Assembly: GCF_029871245.1 (NCBI RefSeq)
Contig: NZ_SSON01000057.1
Coordinates: forward strand, 1 to 55,289
Source: Pseudomonas sp. BN102
Lineage (GTDB): Bacteria; Pseudomonadota; Gammaproteobacteria; Pseudomonadales; Pseudomonadaceae
Direction: 5' to 3'
DNA length: 55,289 nt
The position numbers and the translations under genes were made by a program. Below are positions 9,313 to 17,460 of the stretch, piece after piece (positions within the stretch are counted from its first letter, which is position 1; each line of letters starts with the position of its first letter). Under the pieces are notes generated by a model that was not told the origin of the DNA, ran no database searches, and saw only the letters and a list, made by a program, of their open reading frames with translations.

Positions 9313-10164
9313 ATGCGCGTTCTGTCATTCGTTGTGCGTCTTGCCGCATTGTCGCTGGGGCTGGTGCTCGCCACCGTCGCCATGGCGACCGAGGAAACGC
9401 AGCTGATCGAATCGATCAACGCCTATCGCAGCCAGGTGCAGCGCTGTGGGGCCCAGGCGTCCGAGGAGCTGCCGCCGCTGTCGGCCGATCCTCGCCTGAT
9501 CCTGCAGGCCAGTGGCATGGGGGACTTGCAGGAAGCGCTGGCGCGCTCGGCTTATCCAATGGTCAACGTCCAGGCAATCAGCCTGACCGGGCCGCGAGAT
9601 GCGCAGGCGGCCATGAAGGCATTGCAGGAAAGCTTTTGCCAGGTCGTGCTCGATCCGCAATTCGTCGATATCGGCGTGAGCCGCGAGGGGCTCGACTGGC
9701 GCATCGTGCTGGCCCGCCCGCTGCTGACCAGGGGCCTGGGCACCTGGCAGACGGAAGGGCAGAAGTTGCTGGAGCAGATCAACGCCGCCCGCGCGCAATC
9801 GCGCCAGTGCGGCGCCCAGTCCCTCGCAGCTGCGCCGCCGCTGACCTGGAACGACACACTGGCCACGGCGGCGGAAACCCACACCCGGGCGATGGCCAAT
9901 CAGAACTACTTCGGCCACCGGGACCGCGATGGCCGGACCCCGAGCGACCGGGCAGAACTGGCCGGCTATGTCGGCCTGCAGATCGGCGAGAATATCGCCG
10001 CCGGGCAGGACACCGTTCGCAAGGTGCTCGACGGCTGGCTGGCCAGCCCCGGCCACTGCGCCAACCTGATGAACCCGCAGTTCCGCGAACTGGGCGCGGC
10101 CTATGCGATCGACCCGAAGAGCGATGCTGGCATCTACTGGACAGCGCTGTTCGGCGCGCAGTGA
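9313..10164 (+). CDS. secreted CAP (SCP/PR-1) protein with a degenerate tandem copy
   Basis: A 283-residue exported protein with a signal peptide ending near VAMA-TEE. The C-terminal half (about 155-283) is a standard bacterial CAP domain: LLEQINAARAQSRQCG, LTWNDTLATAAETHTRAMA, the NYFGHRDRDG motif, GENIAAG, and GWLASPGHCANLMNP. The N-terminal half (about 30-150) begins in the same way (LIESINAYRSQVQRCG...LPPLSADPRL) but lacks the His and the GENIA motifs, so it looks like a decayed duplicate. The ATG at 9313 has AGGGAGG six bases upstream; an in-frame ATG at 9283 would spoil the signal peptide. The function of bacterial CAP proteins is mostly unknown. Confidence 0.88.
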   Translation: MRVLSFVVRLAALSLGLVLATVAMATEETQLIESINAYRSQVQRCGAQASEELPPLSADPRLILQASGMGDLQEALARSAYPMVNVQAISLTGPRDAQAAMKALQESFCQVVLDPQFVDIGVSREGLDWRIVLARPLLTRGLGTWQTEGQKLLEQINAARAQSRQCGAQSLAAAPPLTWNDTLATAAETHTRAMANQNYFGHRDRDGRTPSDRAELAGYVGLQIGENIAAGQDTVRKVLDGWLASPGHCANLMNPQFRELGAAYAIDPKSDAGIYWTALFGAQ

Positions 10165-10218
10165 AGGGCCGGTGTATCGCGCGCCCCAACCTGCGCAGCA
10201 TGCAGATCTTTCCTGTTT

Positions 10219-10317
10219 CGTGGCCCGCTGGTTATCGATGGCGGGGACCGTATTTGCCAGGTCAAGGACCCGTGGGGCAACTGCATGGGACTGAGGCAGC
10301 GCCGTCAATTGGCCTGA
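10219..10317 (+). pseudogene. C-terminal remnant of a glyoxalase/VOC-family protein
   Basis: The short frame ending at the TGA at 10315 reads PLVIDGGDRICQVKDPWGNCMGL, the usual C-terminal signature of VOC/glyoxalase-fold proteins (…QxxDPxGNxxGL). No start or upstream domain can be found. It is probably a leftover gene tail. Confidence 0.45.
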
Positions 10318-10335
10318 TACCGGCCGAACGTCGCC

Positions 10336-10764
10336 CTAGATCTCCTTCGGCAAGCGATGCTTGTGCTTGGCGGCATTCCTGGCCGCGATCCCCATCAGCC
10401 GCTGGAACTTCGGGCAGTCCAGGTGGTTGGCTTCGGGGCAGGACGCCGCGTGGCGCAGGCCATCGCGTATCGCGCACAGTTGCTTGATGGTGCGATCCAC
10501 CTCATCCGCCTTCTCCTGCAGCCGGGCCCTATCGATGGCCGGCCCACCCTCGGCCACCAGCATCTCGGCGATAGCGTCGAGGGAAAATCCGGCGGTCCGT
10601 CCGAGTGCGATCAACGACAAGCGCTGGATCACCGACTCATTGAACACTCGCTTGAGCCCATGGCGGCCGATGGAGCGAATCAGCCCCTTCTCCTCGTAAT
10701 AGCGCAGCGTGGAGGCCGGCAAACCGGACCACCGCGACACTTGTCCGATATCCATCTCTTTCAT
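10336..10764 (-). CDS. MerR-family transcriptional regulator
   Basis: A 142-residue MerR regulator. The N-terminal winged helix-turn-helix starts MKEMDIGQVSRWSGLPAST and contains LRYYEEKGLI. A long dimerization helix follows (about 80-115), then a tail with three Cys (LCAIRD, ASCPE, LDCPK). That Cys spacing is not the tight SoxR iron-sulfur cluster, so the effector is unknown. The open frame runs further upstream, but the ATG at 10764 is the family start. Just upstream lies a 14-bp palindrome, repeated exactly in front of the MFS exporter at 12024, so the regulator probably controls itself and that exporter. Confidence 0.88.
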   Translation of the reverse strand: MKEMDIGQVSRWSGLPASTLRYYEEKGLIRSIGRHGLKRVFNESVIQRLSLIALGRTAGFSLDAIAEMLVAEGGPAIDRARLQEKADEVDRTIKQLCAIRDGLRHAASCPEANHLDCPKFQRLMGIAARNAAKHKHRLPKEI

Positions 10765-10772
10765 GTTTGGCC

Positions 10773-10786
10773 TCAAGTCGACTTGA
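10773..10786. promoter_or_regulatory. MerR-type operator palindrome, copy 1
   Basis: A perfect 14-bp palindrome, TCAAGTCGACTTGA, nine bases upstream of the merR start. It resembles a SoxR box (TCAAGTTAACTTGA). An exact second copy is at 11959-11972. Confidence 0.7.
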
Positions 10787-11167
10787 ACTGGCAGGCAGGC
10801 GAAAAGCGCCTTGCATGATAGTCGAGGTGGCTTTGCATGTGATCGGGATCGACGTTGGCGCGACACTGGGGACGGGGACCCGGGCCGGCAACCACGCGGA
10901 TGGCACCGGAGGGAGCGCAGTTGTTCGTGAATGGACGCCCCTCATCGCAAGCCTGTTTACGCTTTGGCCCCTTGTCGACTGCACAGGTCTGTCCGGCCCC
11001 CGACTACGGCATCGTTTCGATGCGGGGTCTCGACAGAGTGCACCTGCAAAAAACAGCACAGCTGTAGCGCAAGTTTCGGCCAGCCCTTGATTACTGTTCA
11101 GGTGAGTGGGGCTGCGCTTGCGGGGTAGTCCGAACCTGGCCCGGGGACTTCAACCGAGACGTCGAAA
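10787..11167. other. intergenic stretch without a recognisable gene
   Basis: Between merR and the LysE-type exporter. Short open frames exist on the + strand but show no familiar domain or good ribosome-binding site. No hairpin terminator was seen. Confidence 0.5.
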
Positions 11168-11797
11168 ATGGTCGATCCTGAAATGCTCGTGGTGTTTGCC
11201 GGTGCCGTCGTCCTGCTGCTGATTTCGCCGGGGCCCAACATGGTTTTTGTCTTGAGCCACGGCATGCATTACGGCTGGCGTGGAGGTTTGGCCGCCGCGC
11301 TGGGGATCAGTTTGGCGGACCTGCTCCTGACCTTGCTCACCGTTGCGGGTGTTACCGGGCTGATTGCCGCTTGGCCGCCATCCTTCGACATCATTCGATA
11401 CTGCGGCGCGGTCTATTTGCTGTGGATGGCGTACAGGACGCTCAAGAGCAACGGCATGCCTGAAAAGGCTACCTGTGAAAAAGCCCCGTTGAAGGCCGTG
11501 TTTATCAGCGCCACGCTGAACAGCCTGCTCAACCCCAAGGCGCTACTGTTCTTCATCGTCTTTCTCCCGCAGTTTGTAACGCCTGCCAAAGGCATGATCG
11601 CGGAACAACTCCTGCTGCTAGGCGGCGTGCTGACGTTGTTGGCATTCATCTTTCATGCGGGCCTCGGGTTCTTCGGCGGCACGGTAGGCCGAGCCATTGC
11701 TGGTCGTGGCAGGTTTTTCAGCGTGCAGAAATGGGGGCTGGCGAGCGTCTTCGGGCTGTTGGCAATCCGCTTGGTAGTGATGTCTCGTCCGAACTGA
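11168..11797 (+). CDS. LysE/RhtB-family amino-acid or metabolite exporter
   Basis: A 209-residue inner-membrane protein with about six hydrophobic segments. It carries the family signature near the N-terminus (ISPGPNMVFVLSHGMHYGWRGG) and the conserved NPKALLFFIVFLPQF motif near residue 125. LysE/RhtB proteins export amino acids or analogues by proton exchange; the substrate here is unknown. It lies between a MerR gene and an MFS exporter carrying the same operator, but no copy of the operator sits at a promoter-like distance from this gene. Confidence 0.87.
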   Translation: MVDPEMLVVFAGAVVLLLISPGPNMVFVLSHGMHYGWRGGLAAALGISLADLLLTLLTVAGVTGLIAAWPPSFDIIRYCGAVYLLWMAYRTLKSNGMPEKATCEKAPLKAVFISATLNSLLNPKALLFFIVFLPQFVTPAKGMIAEQLLLLGGVLTLLAFIFHAGLGFFGGTVGRAIAGRGRFFSVQKWGLASVFGLLAIRLVVMSRPN

Positions 11798-11908
11798 CAG
11801 CGGGCTCCATTGGCTTCCCGGAATGGCCGTTCGGTCCAAGGCGGCCGGCCTGAGTCGCGCTATCCGATAGCTTCTGACCTGTCGCACCGCAACCACTGGC
11901 AGAGGGAG

Positions 11909-11950
11909 ATCGGACCACCGCGACGATTTTCCAATCCCCATCTCTTTCAT
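11909..11950 (-). pseudogene. truncated duplicate of the merR 5' end
   Basis: Reading leftward from the ATG at 11950, the first 14 codons give MKEMGIGKSSRWSD, against MKEMDIGQVSRWSG in the intact MerR. The homology then stops. The block 11911-11982 matches 10725-10796 without gaps (64 of 72 bases by hand count), so the start of merR and its operator were copied 1186 bp downstream, in front of the MFS gene. Confidence 0.75.
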
Positions 11951-11952
11951 GC

Positions 11953-11983
11953 TTGACCTCAAGTCGACTTGAACTGGCAGGCT
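11953..11983 (+). promoter_or_regulatory. MerR-controlled promoter of the MFS exporter, operator copy 2
   Basis: TTGACC (11953-11958) and CAGGCT (11978-11983) are separated by 19 bp that contain the palindrome TCAAGTCGACTTGA. The 19-bp spacer with a centred palindrome is the hallmark of MerR/SoxR-activated promoters. The -10 box is a poor match, and the MFS start is at 12024. Confidence 0.65.
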
Positions 11984-12023
11984 GTTGAAAACGGCCCTTC
12001 AGAGCAGGTCAAAGGGGAAAAAC

Positions 12024-13490
12024 ATGAAAGGCACAATAATCCCGCGGGTGATCGGAATTGGCAGAGGCGAGCTGGCGCCAGGATGGGCGCTGGCCGCCCT
12101 TGCGCTCACCATGCTGCTGTCCTCGCTGGGCACCAGCATCGCCAATGTCGCGTTGCCGACCATGGCCCAGGCGTTCAACGCTTCCTTCCAGGACGTGCAG
12201 TGGATCGTCCTTGCCTACCTCCTTGCCATCACCACACTGGTGGTCAGCGTCGGGCGCCTCGGTGACAGGGTCGGACGCCGGCGGCTGCTGCTGGCAGGCG
12301 TCGTCCTGTTTATGGCCGCATCGCTCCTCTGCGGCGTGGCCCCGACGCTATGGCTGCTGATCGCCGCCCGTGCGGTACAGGGGCTCGGCGCCGCCATCAT
12401 GATGGCGCTGACGATGGCCTTCGTGGGTGACACGGTGCCGAAGGAGAAGACCGGAAGTGCCATGGGCCTGCTCGGCACCCTGTCGGCGCTCGGCACCGCG
12501 CTCGGCCCCACCCTTGGTGGCCTCCTGATCGCCGGCCCGGGCTGGCGTGCGATCTTCTTCATCAACTTGCCGCTGGGCCTGCTGGCGGCGTTCCTGGCCT
12601 GGCGCTACCTGCCCGCCGATCGCCGGATCGCCAAGGCTGATCGCGTCCGGCTCGACCATCTGGGAACCTTGCTGCTCGCCTTGACGCTGGCTGCCTATGC
12701 GCTCGCCATGACCATGGGACGCGGCGATTTCGGCCCGCTCAATGCCGCGCTGTTGATCGCGGCCGCGGCAGGCGTGGGCCTCTTCGTGCTGGCCGAGAAG
12801 AAAGCCGAGTCGCCCCTGGTGCGGTTGGAGATGTTCCGCAATCCCGTGCTCAGCGGAGGCTTCGCCATGAGCGCCCTGGTCATGACGGTGATGATGGCGA
12901 CGCTGGTGGTCGGCCCGTTCTACCTCTCCGGCGCGCTGGCGCTGGACGCGGCGGGCGTCGGCCTCGCCATGTCGACCGGCCCTGTAGTCGCCGCGCTGGC
13001 GGGCGTGCCGGCCGGGCGTCTGGTGGACCGTTTCGGTGCCCAGCGCATGGTTGGCGCCGGGCTCATCGCCATGACGGCCGGCTCGTCCACCCTGCCCATG
13101 CTGCCGGCCAGCCTCGGCGTGTTCGGCTACATCGCCCCGCTCGTCGTCATCACCGCCGGCTATGCCCTGTTCCAGGCAGCCAACAACACCGCCGTGATGG
13201 CGGATGCTCGGCCGGACCAGCGGGGCGTCGTTTCGGGCCTGCTCAACCTGTCGCGTAATCTCGGGCTCATCACCGGCGCATCGGCCATGGGCGCGGTGTT
13301 CGCCCTCGGGGCGGCGGCGACCGCCCTCAATCCGGAGCATCCCCAGGCGGTTGCGGCCGGCATGCACGTCACCTTCGCCGTTGCCGCCGTGTTGATCATC
13401 GTCGCCCTGGTCATCTCCCTAGCGAGCCGTGCCCGCGCGCTGCGTTGCGTTCCGTCAGGCAACGGGCGGGAGGAGGGCCCCGGCGCATGA
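12024..13490 (+). CDS. DHA2-family (14-TM type) MFS drug exporter
   Basis: A 488-residue multidrug-type MFS protein. It has motif A (GRLGDRVGRRRLLLAG), motif C-like LGPTLGGLL in segment 5, and an early segment with TSIANVALPTMAQAF, all typical of QacA/EmrB-class (DHA2) transporters. About 14 hydrophobic segments are visible. The ATG at 12024 follows AAGGGGA; an in-frame TTG at 11985 lies inside the promoter and is unlikely. A MerR-type promoter with the merR operator lies directly upstream, so it is probably induced by the compound sensed by that MerR. Confidence 0.88.
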   Translation: MKGTIIPRVIGIGRGELAPGWALAALALTMLLSSLGTSIANVALPTMAQAFNASFQDVQWIVLAYLLAITTLVVSVGRLGDRVGRRRLLLAGVVLFMAASLLCGVAPTLWLLIAARAVQGLGAAIMMALTMAFVGDTVPKEKTGSAMGLLGTLSALGTALGPTLGGLLIAGPGWRAIFFINLPLGLLAAFLAWRYLPADRRIAKADRVRLDHLGTLLLALTLAAYALAMTMGRGDFGPLNAALLIAAAAGVGLFVLAEKKAESPLVRLEMFRNPVLSGGFAMSALVMTVMMATLVVGPFYLSGALALDAAGVGLAMSTGPVVAALAGVPAGRLVDRFGAQRMVGAGLIAMTAGSSTLPMLPASLGVFGYIAPLVVITAGYALFQAANNTAVMADARPDQRGVVSGLLNLSRNLGLITGASAMGAVFALGAAATALNPEHPQAVAAGMHVTFAVAAVLIIVALVISLASRARALRCVPSGNGREEGPGA

Positions 13491-13522
13491 GCGGCGTGTG
13501 ATCGGGCTTACCGTCCCGCACC

Positions 13523-14416
13523 TCACAGCGAACGAACGATCTGCTCGCGCAGCCACTGGTGGGCGGGGTCGCGATGGGAGCGCTCATGCCATAGCATGGC
13601 CATCTCGTAGCCCGGCACCTCGATCGGCGCGTCCACCACGCGCAGGTTGCCGTTATCGCGTACCAGGCGCTCGGGCAGCATCGCCACCAGGTCGGTGCTC
13701 TCCAGCACCGCGCGCAGGAACAGGAAGTGCGGCACCGACAGCACCACCCGGCGCTCCAGGCCGCGCTCCGCCAAGGCTTCATCGGTGATGCCGCGGAACC
13801 CGCCGCCATCCGGCGAGACGATCACCTGGTCGAGCTTGCAGAACTGCGCCAGGGTCGGGCGCCTCTTTAGGCGCGGATGGCCGGCACGGGCGGCCAGCAC
13901 ATAGCGCTCGGTGAACAGCGTGCGGTGGCGCAGGCCGGGTGGCGAGCCCTCGCTGGTATGGAAGGCGAGGTCGATCTCGCCCTGTTCCGCCTGCCTGGCG
14001 ATGCGTGACGGCACCATCTCGACCACGGCCAACCGGGTGCCCGGCGCCGCCGCGCGCAGCCCGTCCAGCGCGGGCAGCAGGATCGCCGATTCGCCGTAGT
14101 CGGTGGCAGCGATGCGCCAGGTATGACGGGCCTCGGCCGGGTCGAACGGGCTGGCCGGGGAGACGGCGCTTTCCAGGGCCTTGAGCGCCTGGCGCAGCGG
14201 TTCGCGCAGCTCCTCGGCCCGCGCGGTCGGGCGCATGCCCCTGGGGCCCGGCAGCAACAGCGGGTCGTCGAAGAGTTCGCGCAGCTTGGCGAGGTGGACG
14301 CTCACCGCCGGCTGGGAGAAGTTCAGGCGCTCCGCCGCGCGGGTCACGTTGTGCTCCGAGAGCAACACGTCCAGCGTCACCAGCAGGTTGAGATCCAAAC
14401 GTCTGAGATTATTCAT
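13523..14416 (-). CDS. LysR-family transcriptional regulator
   Basis: A 297-residue LTTR. The N-terminal helix-turn-helix (MNNLRRLDLNLLVTLDVLLSEHNVTRAAERLNFSQPAVS, split here only by the DNA-recognition helix) is of the NodD/NahR type, and a PBP2-type effector domain follows from about residue 90. It is divergent from a quinone reductase-like gene starting at 14503, and an inverted repeat lies between them, so it most likely controls that gene and itself. The effector is not predictable, though such pairs often respond to quinones or electrophiles. Confidence 0.9.
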   Translation of the reverse strand: MNNLRRLDLNLLVTLDVLLSEHNVTRAAERLNFSQPAVSVHLAKLRELFDDPLLLPGPRGMRPTARAEELREPLRQALKALESAVSPASPFDPAEARHTWRIAATDYGESAILLPALDGLRAAAPGTRLAVVEMVPSRIARQAEQGEIDLAFHTSEGSPPGLRHRTLFTERYVLAARAGHPRLKRRPTLAQFCKLDQVIVSPDGGGFRGITDEALAERGLERRVVLSVPHFLFLRAVLESTDLVAMLPERLVRDNGNLRVVDAPIEVPGYEMAMLWHERSHRDPAHQWLREQIVRSL

Positions 14417-14429
14417 CCGTATACCTGGA

Positions 14430-14453
14430 ATATTGGATATTCATTTCCAATAT
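14430..14453. promoter_or_regulatory. LysR operator candidate between the divergent genes
   Basis: ATATTGGA - 8 bp - TCCAATAT is a perfect inverted repeat. It contains the T-N11-A pattern of LTTR boxes and is flanked on both sides by direct copies of TATACCTGG. It starts 14 bases from the LysR start codon. Confidence 0.65.
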
Positions 14454-14502
14454 ACCTGGGGGGAATCCATCCTGCGCCCATCTTGCAACGGAGGTTTCCA
14501 CC

Positions 14503-15279
14503 ATGAATGTACTGATCGTCCACGCCCATCCCGAACCCGGCTCGCTCAATGGCGCACTGAAGGACTTCGCGGTCGAGCGCCTCCAGGCGGCGGGGCACGC
14601 CGTCCAGGTCTCGGACCTGTATGCGATGAACTGGAAAGCCCCGCTCGACGCCGGCGACAGCCTGGACTACGAGCCCGGTGCGCGCTTCGACCCATCCCTG
14701 GACTCCAAGCGGGCGTTCGCCAACGGCCGGCAGAGCGCAGACATCGCCCAGGAACAGGACAAGCTGCGCTGGGCGGATGCGCTGATCCTGCAGTTTCCCC
14801 TCTGGTGGTTCTCAATGCCGGCGATCCTCAAGGGCTGGGTGGAGCGCGTCTACGCCTATGGCTTCGCATACGGGGTGGGGGAGCACTCCGACGTCCGCTG
14901 GGGCAGCCGCTATGGCGAAGGCTCGATGGCCGGCAAGCGGGCGATGCTGATGGTCACCACCGGCGGCTGGGAGTCCCACTACAGTGCCCGGGGCATCAAC
15001 GGGCCCATGGATGACGTGCTGTTCCCGATCCACCACGGCATCCTCTATTACCCCGGCTTCGACGTGCTGCCGCCATTCGTGGTCCATCGCACCAGCCGCA
15101 TCGACGAGTCCCGCTTCGCGGCCATCCGCGACGAGCTCGGCCAACGCCTCGACGACCTCTGGCAGACCGCACCGATTCCGTTCCGGCCGCAGAACGCCGG
15201 TGAATACGAGATACCCGCGCTCACGCTGAAACCCGAGGTGGCGCCGGAGAGGGTCGGCTTCGCGGCGCATATCGCCTGA
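14503..15279 (+). CDS. NAD(P)H-dependent oxidoreductase, quinone reductase type (MdaB/NQO-like)
   Basis: A 258-residue flavodoxin-fold protein. The N-terminus MNVLIVHAHPEPGSLNGAL is the FMN/FAD phosphate-binding loop of the Flavodoxin_2 family. LILQFPLWWFSMPAILKGWVERV and MVTTGGWESHYS are the conserved flavin-contact motifs, and the FAYG/FDVLPPFVV regions fit NQO-type enzymes. It should reduce quinones by two electrons using NAD(P)H. It is divergent from a LysR gene, which probably regulates it. GGAGG lies about 8 bases before the ATG. Confidence 0.87.
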   Translation: MNVLIVHAHPEPGSLNGALKDFAVERLQAAGHAVQVSDLYAMNWKAPLDAGDSLDYEPGARFDPSLDSKRAFANGRQSADIAQEQDKLRWADALILQFPLWWFSMPAILKGWVERVYAYGFAYGVGEHSDVRWGSRYGEGSMAGKRAMLMVTTGGWESHYSARGINGPMDDVLFPIHHGILYYPGFDVLPPFVVHRTSRIDESRFAAIRDELGQRLDDLWQTAPIPFRPQNAGEYEIPALTLKPEVAPERVGFAAHIA

Positions 15280-15395
15280 ACGGCTGTTTGAGCTTGCAGC
15301 CAGGTTTCCTGCGTCGGCTTTGCAGATGTCCATCCGGTTTGTGCGCGGGACCTTAAGGCCGCAGTTCACTGGGGTGGTGAATCCCTGTTTGCCGC

Positions 15396-15430
15396 AATGA
15401 ATAGGCGACCTGTTGGTTCGCCTATTCATT
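15396..15430. terminator. long hairpin after the quinone reductase gene
   Basis: A perfect 13-bp inverted repeat (AATGAATAGGCGA / TCGCCTATTCATT) with a 9-base loop, about 117 bases after the stop. No T-run follows, so it may be a repeat element or a bidirectional structure rather than a classical terminator. Confidence 0.45.
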
Positions 15431-15873
15431 GAACCCTCTACTTCGCTTGCTCCGATATAAGCATCGACCATTGTTGATGGTACGTTGATTTTTTCCGCTC
15501 CTATACTCGGCCACTCCCCTTTCAGATGGGTTGGGTGCCGCGACTGATCGAGCCCTGTCTAACTCTGGATAGTCGCTCAATTAATATTACCGCCTGATAT
15601 TTCCTTTGCAGAGCCAACTCGTTCGAGACTTTCGATAAGGCATGCGGATGTCTCGGGGTGGAGTGTCTTTTTCACGCGGCGTTGAGCGTATCGGCGATAA
15701 AGTAGATTGGAGAGACTGCGTAAGGCGAGTTATCGGAAAGTTATCTTGCTTTTAGTTGTTCGGGTTTGAAGTGTTCGCATTCTGTTTAGCTGGGTTACAA
15801 GAAATGCGCTCAATTGGATTCAATCCATGCGGCGCGACAATATCTCCTGAAGCTAGTAATCAGAGCCTGAAAA
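15431..15873. other. lower-GC intergenic junction, no gene recognised
   Basis: Base composition drops clearly here, with A/T-rich stretches such as CTCAATTAATATTACC. No open frame with recognisable content is present. It marks the left edge of the lower-GC catabolic cluster and probably holds the promoter of the permease gene. Confidence 0.5.
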
Positions 15874-17292
15874 ATGAAACTACACGAAATCCTGGGTTAT
15901 GATCGACATGGAGCTGTTCGTGAACTGGATACCGCCCTCAACAAGGGGACTCTAAATACCAGAGATGTAACTTTTTCGGCGCTCGGTTTCAATGCGCCAG
16001 GTTGGATCGCTGCATCTTCGATGTCGATTCTTTACTCGATATCTGGCCACCATGCTCCGCTGGCGATTTTGATTGCGTACTTCTTTCCGATGCTAGTGAT
16101 GGCCTTCTGCATGATCGCGCTCACTCGGCAGGCGCCGTCAGCCGGTGGGGTTTTCACATTTACGTCGCGATTTCTGCATCCCGGTATGGGAACCGTCCTC
16201 GGCTGGGCGTACGCGGTTGCGTGCACGGCCGTAATGGCAATGTGCGCCGTCATTGGCGCCGAGTATGTCCAGGCACTGATCCCGGCATTGGCCGGCCCGC
16301 TGAACGCCAAACTGATTGGGACCGGGATGGTCCTGAGCTTCCTGGTCATTTCCTGTAACGGAGTCAATGCGACAGCCAAGGTAGCCAGCGTCTTCCTGAT
16401 TTTCGAAATAAGCGTCGTGGCTGGACTGGGCCTGATGGGGCTCATCAATCCCCAGGTTCAAAATCTGTCGATCACCTCCATGTACTCCCTGGAGGGGGCA
16501 GGTGGCTTGTCCGCCATTGGGCCAGCCGTGCTGTTCGGTGTATGGATGCTCGCCAACTTCGATTCAGCGATCAACTACATCGAAGAGTCGCGTGTTCCGA
16601 TTCGGACGGTGCAACGCTCGATGCTGCTCGTACTGACCTCGGCATTCATCATCTACAGCCTCGCGGCCATCGGCTGGCAGTTTGCAGTGCCGGTAGAAGA
16701 ACTGGCTGCAATCATCGAGGATGGCAACGGTGGACCGATCGCAGCCGTAGCGAATGTCTACCTGCCGCCTGCCATGGCCTGGATCGCGTTATTCGTGGTG
16801 ATCACCTCCGCCTGCGCGGGACTGCAGATCTCCTCCAGCGCGGCTGCCCGTACGCTCTACAGGATGAGTGAGGAAGGGCATCTTCCAACAGCGCTCAAGT
16901 CGGTAAACAAAACCAAATCACCTTGGCTGGCCAGCGTCATTGTTTCGGCCGTCGCCATTGCGCTGCTCTGGTGGAAACCACTGGACAAGATCCTCTGGTA
17001 CTACGATGTGGTGACCATTACCTTGGTGATGTCCTACATGGCCGCTATCGCCGCGTTCATTGCCATGACCTGGCGACGCCAAAGTTTCTGGGTGTCGTTG
17101 ACTCTCTCGATCCCCGCATCACTCGCAATCTCTGTTCTTGGGTACATTGGATATACCGCTGGGGCGAATCCTGTATCTCCGGAGGACATGTACACCGCCT
17201 GGTACCTTGGCGCGCTGACGATCCTGTCCGGCGTAATGATCCTGCTATTGCGATCGCGCGCATCCAGGCGAGCCGAACTTTCTCAAGTTTAA
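15874..17292 (+). CDS. APC-family amino-acid/amine permease
   Basis: A 472-residue membrane protein with about 12 hydrophobic segments. It has an APC-type early segment (FNAPGWIAASSMSILYSISGHHAP), the segment-3 region SAGGVFTFTSRFLHP (compare the usual AGGxYxxxxR), and NFDSAINYIEESR in the middle. The substrate is probably an amino acid, amine or related amide, as for the family. It is the first gene of a same-strand cluster with an SDR, an epimerase-like protein and a CE4-type hydrolase, so it is likely the uptake system for that pathway. The ribosome-binding site is weak. Codon use looks less GC-rich than the genes to the left. Confidence 0.85.
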   Translation: MKLHEILGYDRHGAVRELDTALNKGTLNTRDVTFSALGFNAPGWIAASSMSILYSISGHHAPLAILIAYFFPMLVMAFCMIALTRQAPSAGGVFTFTSRFLHPGMGTVLGWAYAVACTAVMAMCAVIGAEYVQALIPALAGPLNAKLIGTGMVLSFLVISCNGVNATAKVASVFLIFEISVVAGLGLMGLINPQVQNLSITSMYSLEGAGGLSAIGPAVLFGVWMLANFDSAINYIEESRVPIRTVQRSMLLVLTSAFIIYSLAAIGWQFAVPVEELAAIIEDGNGGPIAAVANVYLPPAMAWIALFVVITSACAGLQISSSAAARTLYRMSEEGHLPTALKSVNKTKSPWLASVIVSAVAIALLWWKPLDKILWYYDVVTITLVMSYMAAIAAFIAMTWRRQSFWVSLTLSIPASLAISVLGYIGYTAGANPVSPEDMYTAWYLGALTILSGVMILLLRSRASRRAELSQV

Positions 17293-17460
17293 GTACGGTC
17301 GTGATTCTGAAAGTGCGGTAAGCCTTTCATATCAGAGCCCGCCTGGGCTGACCGTAACGGCTTTACCGCGCTATCAAATATCCACGCAGATGATGCCTCT
17401 ACGGAGTCCACGTGAGGCGTCGGAGATTTGCTCGGCCTTTAATCAGGAAAAGGTGAACTA

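Noticed and set aside
10767-11090. Possible 107-residue + strand gene next to merR
   Set aside because: It needs a TTG start inside the operator, has no ribosome-binding site and no recognisable domain.
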